28,605 bases of DNA from Saccoglossus kowalevskii (Eukaryota > Hemichordata > Enteropneusta > Harrimaniidae). Numbering within the stretch: the first letter of the stretch is position 1; each line of letters starts with the position of its first letter. Of this stretch, positions 21,061 through 28,605 are shown one piece after another. Location of the stretch: assembly GCF_000003605.2 (NCBI RefSeq), contig NW_003116947.1:6690-35294 (forward strand), given 5' to 3'. Below the pieces are notes generated by a model. The model did not search any database. It worked only from the letters and a program-made list of their open reading frames with translations, and was not told the DNA's origin. A program made the translations under genes and the position numbers.

Positions 21061-23499
21061 AAGGAGAAATGGGAATCGGGAAAACCGTTACATTTTGATT
21101 TGAATTGTGAAGACATTATCTAAGAAATGGTTAACATCTTAGAATTAAATTGTTCTCAAAGAATAATATCACTGACAGAATCGGATTCGAGCGGGGGGGG
21201 GGGTAATTTCGTTTTTGTAAATCACTGCAAAATATTTCAACTTTAACACTTTTTGAAGTTTTACCGTACACGTTTTAAAATTGTTCGGCGAATGGTAAAT
21301 TCATATTTTTAACGAAAATATATGCACTGGCAATATTTATCATACCACATCTAGTCTTTGTTTGTTCTACTTTATATGTGTATCCAGTTGAGACCTCGGC
21401 TATTGTGTCATATGTTTTCGTCTAGATTAGTATTTTACGTAACTTCCTGAAAGGTTGTGTGTTTCAGTAAAATCTAAACACTGTCCCCTGAATGTTATAT
21501 ATAGTTATGTAATAAATTGTGTTAGTGGGACAGTAGTCATAAACATTCTGTCGAGCATTATAGTGTTAGAGAAAATATTATTAAAAAATCGCCATTTTTA
21601 GTTTCATAGAACATAATATTAAACTACCGTTACCCTATCAGTCAGTTTGAGATATGAAATAATATCTTCTCAATAGGAACCTGTGGTAAAAGTAATACTG
21701 ACAATATAGGCCGCGTATCTTTAGAATAATATAACCATTGCTTTACAATACCAAGAGGATCAAAGATAGCCTGGATTTATTATCAAGTAAATGCTCCCGC
21801 GTTCCTGTTTCTTGGTTAGGTATAATGATGTGTTCAATTGTAATTAGAAACGCATCAACACGATCGTGACTGGTTTGGGAATAATTATTCTCGAAAAGTC
21901 CGGGTTACGAGTTCAGGATATGAGTAATATTTTCATTTCTCACTTTATTTGTACAAGGGAGATAAACAACAATGGAGATAATATAATTTCTGATTGGCCC
22001 CAGCAAAGGAAATAATATTATCCCCGAGTTGTTACAGAGATAGTAATACGTAGTTATATAGTGATTTTCGGTTGAATTATGCTATTTTGATTATTATTGC
22101 ATTTTCTGCTGGTGAAGAAAAGTATTTATGGTCATAATAATTCCATGTTGCTAAAAAACACTGTTACTCTTATATTATTTCTATCTCTAAGACTTAAACC
22201 TAAAGATATATATATATATATATATATTTATGACTATATTGTGATAGAGATGTATCACTCAGCCACACCCCGGAGCCACACACAGCAATGAGATGAGTTG
22301 GTACTCGCCAGATTTTCAAAACCAGGAGTCTGTACACTTGTTTCACCTGAATCATGCACCCTATTCTCTCTTACACTGGATTTAGTTTAATTTCCCAGCA
22401 AGCGTTAACCGAAACCACCGTGCCACGAACTGCAATAAATCACTGGCATTTTGGTTTTCCGTGACCCCTGAGGGGGTAGCAATAGGGAAACCCCCGACAG
22501 GAAATAGAAGAAGTAAACGTACAAAATAGTTATCTGTCTATAGCAACCATCGAACAAACCAATGAAATACTAGTACTAGTAGTAGGAGTGAGAACGAAAC
22601 GTTTCGATGGATTTTTGGAATCGATTAAACTTTATTAGTATATACTGCACTGTAATGTTTAGAGCAGTATAATATATTTTGGACTTTAGTCCACATTATG
22701 CGTGAAACAAGTCATGTTACGAAATTAAGTGGAAAAGAATACCTCGAAAGTGTTGGGGCACTCCACAGTCCCTCTATATAGTGATAAATGGAATGTGGGC
22801 ACTCATACATTTTATTTCACACCCATGGATTATTAATTAGGAATTGTGAAATCTTAGAAATGCGTGGTAAAAGTTCGACAGCCAGGACAGTCCCTCTACC
22901 GAGTTCCATGGGTCACAACGGAAATAAACTTACAAACTTGTTATTTACATGTAATATATCGAAATAACATGAACAAACTGTCAACAACATGATAAATAAA
23001 TCAATAGTGAGTGGCCTTCTTATCTTACAGGATTTTAGCTTTAATTTCAATGTCAATATACTAGTACTACGTGCATCATGTAATGATGTTTATAGCAATA
23101 TCACATATGACTGTCAGTTATGCTACCGTGGCTATTAACAGTAAACAGTTGTGTAACATAACACTTCTAACTATAATAATAACACATGAGTGGTTTATTG
23201 ACACACGTAAAATTCCTCGCAAGCAATTAAATTGGTTATACATAGCAAGAACAATAAAATTCAGGACAAGAAATCTAATACAAACAAACTACATACAAAA
23301 GACACTGGCTAATAAGAAAATGACTAACCTAACCTAATATGGCAAGCATAATAAGAATAACTAAATACAATCATAATAGGCAAACATAGTATTTTACATT
23401 TCACACCCAAATTTAAAGCCTGATAACATAGCCTTGCATATCAGAGAAGCTGGTGAACTTTGAACTGAATTGGACAACATTATATAATTTTGACAGGAG
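21061..23499. other. Intergenic region upstream of BRAF
   Basis: No gene seen. It holds an 11-G run at 21193-21203, an (AT)11 microsatellite at 22206-22227, and a slightly GC-richer patch at about 22.26-22.54 kb (near CCGTGACCCCTGAGGGGG) that could be regulatory. The phrase CAGTCCCTCTA occurs twice, near 22.77 and 22.89 kb. Open frames are short and AT-driven. Confidence 0.6.
22206..22227. repeat. (AT)11 microsatellite
   Basis: Eleven perfect AT dinucleotides. Confidence 0.95.
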
Positions 23500-23507
23500 T
23501 GACGTCA
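23500..23507. promoter_or_regulatory. Full CRE palindrome TGACGTCA
   Basis: Fourth perfect CREB/ATF-type palindrome, about 2.5 kb upstream of the BRAF start and 0.35 kb from the 71-bp array. Sequence match only. Confidence 0.35.
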
Positions 23508-23861
23508 TTGACATACCTGGGTATTTAGCCAAGGTGTCGAGTTAGTCGTTGTAAACTGGCTTCAGTCGGATATTTTACTGTTGCACGTGTTACTATAAAT
23601 AGGTTCAAACAAGTGTAAACAAATCCCGATAATGGAATAGCATCATGTAAGGAGTCGATTCTTTGTTTAGCGTGTTCATCACTGTATTGATCAGTTACTA
23701 TTTTCGCGAATCTCTGTATATTACGTACTTTTCACATTGAATATATATTGTTATATGCCAGGTGTATCCAACTAATATTTGATGACATATCGCTTGGAGG
23801 GTTTGGGTGCAGCTAGTCTGGTTAACCAAAACTGTTATTTTATCTGAGGATAACCTAATGT

Positions 23862-24216
23862 GCTTTAGGAGTGATGTCATCTCAGAATACCAGTGGCTGA
23901 CTGGGGTGTCATAAATTGAGACATGGACAGAGGCTTTAGGAGTGATGTCATCTCAGAATACCAGTGGCTGACTGGGGTGTCATAAATTGAGACATGGACA
24001 GAGGCTTTAGGAGTGATGTCATCTCAGAATACCAGTGGCTGACTGGGGTGTCATAAATTGAGACATGGACAGAGGCTTTAGGAGTGATGTCATCTCAGAA
24101 TACCAGTGGCTGACTGGGGTGTCATAAATTGAGACATGGACAGAGGCTTTAGGAGTGATGTCATCTCAGAATACCAGTGGCTGACTGGGGTGTCATAAAT
24201 TGAAACATGGACAGAG
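23862..24216. repeat. Minisatellite, five copies of 71 bp
   Basis: Five head-to-tail copies start at 23862, 23933, 24004, 24075 and 24146 with gctttaggagtgatgtcatc. I see no difference among the copies except near array edges, for instance gaaacatgg instead of gagacatgg in the last. Such uniformity points to recent expansion, recent homogenisation or an assembly artefact. Each unit carries TGATGTCA, one change from a full CRE. Not coding: frames shift between copies (71 is not a multiple of 3). Confidence 0.97.
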
Positions 24217-24674
24217 TGAAAATTATCATAAAATTGAAAAAAATAGTCATGACTGAAAAATCAAAGAAGTGGGAAGGTCATCATCGAGCGACATCAGTCT
24301 AGGAGGAGTTCTGTTCAAATTTGAAACTATATACATGTATTCCCAAATATTGATCTGAAATCTGATTGAACATCTCCAGCGAGCATACATGCATGACAAC
24401 ATGAAAATAGTTTTGATGAATAACTCTGTTGACTACTTTTTTGCAATTTGGCTGGAGGACCCCAGGTATATACATTGTAGATCACTCTGTAGCCAGACCC
24501 TGTAACAGTGTTTTCACTCTATGTTTTATATATATTTAATGTTAGCACTTATGTCCCTTATATGCAAGGATAATACACCTTTCATATTCTCACTCTATGT
24601 CCTTATATATTTCATGTCAGTATTCCATGATCCATGATGTAAAGATAATACATCCTTTATGTTGTAATTCTCTG

Positions 24675-24806
24675 TTTCTTATACGTGAAATTGAAGGGAG
24701 ACAGTCGTGCCGCGTCCTGTTCGATATGGGACTCATAGCGACGTATACAACGCATCTAAAATGCATTGTTTATTTACATGAAATTCGAACATGCGCTGCA
24801 CAATGA
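24675..24806 (+). pseudogene. Possible retroelement aspartic protease relic
   Basis: A GC-richer island in AT-rich DNA encodes, in one open frame ending at 24806, SCRVLFDMGLIATYTTHLK and about 15 more residues. The pattern V-L-F-D-x-G followed by Y-T-T and a leucine-rich tail resembles the active-site region of BEL/Pao-type retrotransposon proteases (LFDTGSQ...YIT). If so, the catalytic D-T/S-G is altered to D-M-G, and only about 35 residues remain. No flanking gag, reverse transcriptase or LTR was seen. Recognition is by eye on a short motif, so chance is a real alternative. Confidence 0.25.
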
Positions 24807-25599
24807 CCACCACACTTTAACACATCCATGGTGTTAGGTGAAACTCGTATAACTAGTCTGAGGGTGGAAGAAACAAAACATCCCTTATAAATGATCAGAT
24901 AGACCGTACATACACAAACAAAAATAACTAAGCAAAATTTGTGTTCCTAAATACTAGATGTACTGAATTAATCTCAAAGTGCCTTATATAATAACATACA
25001 ACAAAAATTGTAAAAAAGTTCCCAAATAATAGTGCAGTAACACAAGCCAGATTTAAAAATGTGGTGAACTGCATTTGTCAATTTTTTATTTATACTCTTA
25101 ACATATCAGTTTACTACACTTATTTAATTGACAGATCTTGGAGAGCATTATCAGCAGTATAAATGTCTTCATTGTGTCCACTTATTTATACATCTAAAAA
25201 TATTTTATTTCAGTAAAATTTTACCAGATACCTTGAAAATTGCACTTGCTAGTTACACCAAAATTGAACTTTGTTCGATATATTGTAAAGAAAGTCAACA
25301 ACTACAACAATAATGAGGACAGACCTTTTTAACTTGTCTATATCCTTGTACCTTGCCTTTCATCTACAATTATACAGACAAGTTAATAAAATTTGTGTAT
25401 CGGAGAAAATTACGTGCATCAGAAACCCACCACGAGTAATGTTGATACAAAATTTGAGTGACATTTGCCAAGGCATGTCTGAGAAATGGTTGATGACAAA
25501 ACTGGTCACCAGCCTGTCGAAAGTCAATCAAACGAAAAGCCCATTATAATTCGTCTTTGTACAAACTTTCAACAAAATCATTCCAGACACAAACAAAAT

Positions 25600-26063
25600 A
25601 TTTTCTGCAAAAAGATTTTATTTACACACATAAACTGACACATTATACAGTAATATCAATGTACATATAAACGAATGAATGCTAGTCTACTGAACAATAA
25701 TTTACAATTTTAGCTTTTAAAAATAACAGGAAATAGCTAGACACCTTTTATCTCAGCAAGGATAAACCTGGAGCTTAGGTAATTTGTTTATGTATACATA
25801 TTAATACATAAAATCAGTGTTTGTTATTTTAAGAAATGAACAATGAACTGAAATGTTTTGATGATGGGTGGGGTAATCGGATGAATGCAGGTACAGGTGG
25901 TGGAATTGTGTTGGATCAAACATGTTTGAGTCTACAAGGTTGACAACTTGCATATTATATCATACTACATGTAGTGCATTAAATTAAAGGTGTTAACTAA
26001 TGAAAAGCAGCTAGCCATCACTTAGTCACTGAGTTGGGAATGGAGATGGAGGACGAATGACAT
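25600..26063 (-). other. Probable 3' UTR of unrecognised gene
   Basis: Downstream of the last exon on the minus strand. A poly(A) signal AATAAA lies at 25617-25622 (TTTATT on plus), followed by AT-rich sequence where cleavage could occur near 25.60 kb. The end is inferred, not seen. Confidence 0.4.
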
Positions 26064-26112
26064 CTATGGCACTTGTTTGAAAGTAGAAGAGGATTTCTTT
26101 AGTCCATGCTTC
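26064..26112 (-). CDS. Unrecognised gene, last coding exon
   Basis: Acceptor TTTACAG|GAAGC at 26113/26112 is strong, with a pyrimidine-rich tract. Joined to the upstream exon by the canonical GTAAGT donor, one base completes an alanine codon. The frame then reads KHGLKKSSSTFKQVP and stops at TAG 26064-26066. Oddly, the frame starting at the first exon base is also open and looks at least as protein-like: EAWTKEILFYFQTSAIDV, ending PSPFPTQ with TGA at 26026-26028. That frame does not fit the upstream exon's phase. An unseen exon in between, an alternative donor or a 1-bp assembly error could explain it. No family recognised. Confidence 0.45.
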
Positions 26113-26746
26113 CTGTAAATAAAACAAGCAAAATATAAGCCACCAAGCAAAATAGATCTCCACTCTTTCTTACAATAGCCTTACAATACATTATTCATAT
26201 TTGTATTGCCCGGTAACAAGACAAATGCCACACCCACCCGCCCAGACAACTACCATGTAGGATAACTGATGCCGTACACCCCCAAAACTACCCTCTGGGA
26301 CAACTGACCCCTCAAAAACTGTCAATGCAAACATTTATTGCAGTATACCACCTGAACATATGGCATTTCCTTGAGGTACTGAACGAGAGCAGTTACTCAA
26401 CAATGTTATTATTAACCAAATGATTGTCTGTGAATCAGCACCACCACAGTAATGACAGTACCAGGATTCTGCTGCAAGAATATCCAAAATTGTGCCAGAT
26501 TTCAAAAATCGGCATAGATTGAAAATCTCTATATTTATATTATAACTTATTATTTCGAATATACTTAGTATGTTCGATCAGTTTCTGTGTCCGAAACTAT
26601 TCGAAGTTGACCCTGAAAGGGATTTCACATGAGAACACTTTCTATCACACATGTAGTGTATTGCTATTTGTGAAAGGCAGGTGACCTAATATTTTATATA
26701 AAATGACAAAACTTTTCAAACTTTTAAATAAAATTGTTTTACTTAC
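26113..26746 (-). other. Intron between the two exons of the unrecognised gene
   Basis: 634 bp, donor GTAAGT and acceptor ACAG. The left-central part (about 26.22-26.33 kb) is C-rich (CACACCCACCCGCCC on plus). I saw no convincing additional exon, although the phase conflict described for the last exon leaves room for one. Confidence 0.45.
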
Positions 26747-26837
26747 GCCTCCCTGACAAACGTATCTTGTGCAATTTTGTCTGATTCTGCACCACTTGGG
26801 TATTCATCATAACTTTTAACACCAAGAATACTCATGG
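26747..26837 (-). CDS. Unrecognised gene, penultimate exon
   Basis: 91-bp exon with acceptor TTTTATAG|CCATG (26838/26837) and an excellent donor GGC|GTAAGT (26747/26746). Only one frame is open across it: it begins MSILGVKSYDEYP, continues SGAESDKIAQDTFVRE and ends two bases into an alanine codon. The ATG at 26833-26835 may be an internal methionine or the start. If it is the start, and the canonical splice to the last exon is used, the product is only about 45 residues, hydrophilic, without signal peptide or membrane segment. If internal, this is the C-terminus of a longer protein whose other exons lie to the right, beyond the LTR element. I do not recognise the family. It is transcribed toward BRAF on the same strand, about 4.6 kb upstream of it. 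Confidence 0.55.
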
Positions 26838-27991
26838 CTATAAAATAATAAACAAAATGTTTAATCAATCATCCATTATACAGAATGTTACAGATAATTT
26901 GACACACACTTGAGTTTCAACTAGTTTGCATGACATTAACTTGATATACTCAGCTGAACATTAGATTATTGCATGGAGGTGAATCAAATAGGGGCTGCAG
27001 GCAAATTGTCAAAAATGTGATGAAGTTTTGGTATACATTCCATCATATTGTAACTGTTCATAACATGTGGTAAACAAACAGTACCTGTGCTTAAAAATCA
27101 AAGTATAGCAAAGTATATGATGTGTGAAACATTTGTACCACATCATGAATTTGATTGCGTTATTTTCATAGTGCGTAATTTATCTGTTTTTCACCATAAA
27201 GTTCACCATATACACCCCTTTCTGGACCACAACAAAGGCAACACTCCTTTTGTAATAAGAGTTTACGTACAGCTCCGTAGCACAGGCTATGAAGTAAAAA
27301 AACATTAGCTTGTACTAAGAAACATGTGCGAACACTTACATGTAGTATGGGCTAGGAAATAGACAGTACAAGCTAATATATGTTTTTAAGACCAGATCAA
27401 GAATCATAGTACAGGCTAATGAAGTGTGCATAACGGTGAGCTCGGCCTAAGTCCTCTCCAGGATGACCAATGACAGCTAAACATCTATTTACAAAATAAT
27501 TTAAATTTATATTCATGACTTAATTTTGTCATGGCATTTCCAGCATGATAATAAATGCAAGTAGGACTTTGTTCAAGGAAAAAATGAACTAGAGATGAGA
27601 CTGGTTACTGTACTGAGAAATTAAGTTAAAAGAACTGGAGATTTGCATATTCCTAGCAGTTTATCTCTTGTGAGTGAATGTAACTGGGTCAAACCAAAAT
27701 GCAAACAAATGGGATTAGTTTTAATCTTAGCAGGTATTAGAGCACAGCCTGCAAAAAAAACACATGTAGCAAAATGCAACAAGTTCGACCCAAAGTTAAT
27801 TTTAACCCACTGTTGAAAAACATGCGTTTACAGAATAACTAGGCATTAACCTGGGTTAGTTTAGTCCTACAGTTCCATGAAACATATGTGATCAAGGTTA
27901 TGGCATTACCAGTAAAACAAAGCCCTCTAACAGCAAACCAATGCCAGGTGAATAGGTGTGAACTCAGAACTGAATATAAACCATTGCAACT
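26838..27991. other. Non-coding stretch between unrecognised gene and LTR
   Basis: No exon supported. It contains recurring short phrases ACAGGCTAATGAAG, ACAGGCTATGAAG and ACAAGCTAAT (27.28-27.43 kb) beside a GC-richer segment at 27.43-27.48 kb (GGTGAGCTCGGCCTAAG), suggesting a degraded interspersed repeat. If the unrecognised gene continues to the right, this is one of its introns. Confidence 0.4.
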
Positions 27992-28185
27992 TGTAATACT
28001 TCATGGTTGCAGACCAGAGAAAGAGACAAGCACACACGCAGCAATCACCAATACAGACTAACTTTATTGTCAATGTACAGCCTTTATATAAAGAGAGTTA
28101 CATAACTAACCAGATGGTCAAATACAGGGCAGTTGTAATTATGTATACACATCTATTAAAGTTCATTGACATGCAAATTACTACA
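27992..28185 (-). mobile_element. 3' LTR of an LTR retrotransposon, 194 bp
   Basis: Read on the minus strand the LTR begins TGTAGTAATTTGCATG at 28185, directly after a polypurine tract, and ends AGTATTACA at 27992. TG...CA ends and the short inverted TGTA(G/A)TA termini are as expected. Inside are a TATA-like TTTATATAAA (28083-28092) and a poly(A) signal AATAAA (28063-28068) followed by a GT/CT-rich tract. The element extends rightward out of the window, so the 5' LTR and target duplication cannot be checked. Open frames across the LTR are incidental. Confidence 0.8.
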
Positions 28186-28199
28186 TCTTTCCCCTCCTT
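28186..28199 (-). other. Polypurine tract (plus-strand primer site)
   Basis: AAGGAGGGGAAAGA on the minus strand, 14 purines in a row, abuts the TG start of the LTR. In LTR retroelements this RNA segment resists RNase H and primes second-strand DNA synthesis. Confidence 0.8.
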
Positions 28200-28381
28200 A
28201 ATAAAGACAACATCTGACACGTAAACAAGGAAATCAGTCAACATCAAAAGTTAATTAAATACAATTCTATAAATTCTGTTTTTAAATGTACACATTTTAT
28301 AATTTTTTTTTATTAGTTTTAATTATCTCTATGTACAAATATATAATCTGTTTTCACAAAAGTAGAGTATAGTAAATATTG

Positions 28382-28605
28382 TTAGTAATAATGGAAATCT
28401 GGATTAGTATTTGTTTTTCTAATTCTAGTAGACCTCCGAATTGGGTTTTGGTCAGTATCTGGCAATTGCACCTGGTGCTGAACTCTCGGTTCAACATTCT
28501 GGTCAGGGCATTCAAAAATAGAGAGATCTGCATCTATATCATTTTCAGATTCGTATACATTTTCTCTACTCTCTGCGCCATTGAAAGCTTTAAAGAATGA
28601 TTTGT
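28382..28605 (-). CDS. LTR retrotransposon pol C-terminus (partial)
   Basis: An open frame enters from the right edge and runs 74 codons to TAA at 28382-28384. It is acidic in the middle and ends with a basic segment, PIRRSTRIRK, followed by NTNPDFHYY and the stop. An RRSTR-type basic tail is common at the end of the integrase of Ty3/Gypsy-like polyproteins, though similar tails occur in Ty1/Copia elements. Position before a polypurine tract and LTR confirms it belongs to a retrotransposon, in the same orientation. About 180 bp of untranslated sequence separate stop and polypurine tract. No catalytic domain is inside the window, so intactness and superfamily are open. Confidence 0.65.
   Translation of the reverse strand, partial: KSFFKAFNGAESRENVYESENDIDADLSIFECPDQNVEPRVQHQVQLPDTDQNPIRRSTRIRKTNTNPDFHYY

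Noticed and set aside
26026..26837. Conserved synteny with the human BRAF neighbours MRPS33 or NDUFB2
   Set aside because: The peptides of the neighbouring exons do not resemble what I know of either protein.
28003..28224. 73-codon plus-strand frame at the right edge
   Set aside because: Lies antisense across the LTR and its polypurine tract; incidental.
1..28605. tRNA genes or tRNA-derived SINEs
   Set aside because: I scanned for GGTTCGANNCC-type B boxes paired with A boxes and found no credible pair on either strand.

Overview
This is a eukaryotic, almost certainly animal, genomic window. It is AT-rich (roughly two thirds A+T by eye), has long introns, no bacterial-style coding density, several mobile-element relics, three minisatellites and one assembly gap (15324-15519). 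The palindrome TACATGTA and its variants recur throughout, which I associate with molluscan genomes. A lophotrochozoan, probably mollusc, source is therefore an inference, not a demonstrated fact.

The anchor gene is a Raf-family kinase of the B-Raf type on the minus strand. Exon 1 (20852-20962) carries the start codon. Exon 2 (1903-2004) encodes most of the BRS (B-Raf-specific) domain, ending in PPSIYVE, against PPSIYLE in human BRAF. The two exons are in phase 0 and are separated by an intron of 18,847 bp. Exon 2 is 102 bp, the length I recall for human BRAF exon 2. Everything from exon 3 onward (Ras-binding, cysteine-rich and kinase domains) lies beyond the left edge.

Intron 1 fills two thirds of the window. 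From right to left it holds: a CpG-richer zone next to the promoter (about 20.0-20.85 kb); two short perfect hairpins (19.57 and 19.85 kb); a 24/33-bp tandem repeat (18.85-19.06 kb); a 1.39-kb minisatellite of about 74 units built from two alternating unit types (16.68-18.07 kb); CCAAT-rich duplicated blocks on both sides of a 1.9-kb DNA transposon relic with TTAA target duplication (14.0-15.9 kb), which itself contains a second, TA-flanked long-inverted-repeat element; several X-box-like and full CRE palindromes; a 338-bp TA-flanked MITE (4.04-4.38 kb); and a diverged tandem repeat of about 250-280 bp (2.86-3.48 kb).

To the right of the Raf promoter, 21.06-25.6 kb is intergenic. It holds a near-perfect 5 x 71-bp minisatellite (23862-24216) and a possible short retroelement protease relic (about 24.68-24.81 kb). 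At 25.6-26.84 kb are the last two exons of a second minus-strand gene that I do not recognise. At the right edge is the 3' end of an LTR retrotransposon on the minus strand: the end of the pol reading frame, a polypurine tract and a complete 194-bp LTR. Its position suggests it sits in an intron of, or just upstream of, the unrecognised gene.

I see no tRNA, rRNA, CRISPR or other prokaryote-like system. Nothing here convincingly amounts to a new biological system. The most distinctive non-genic structures are the two-letter minisatellite and the nested transposon.
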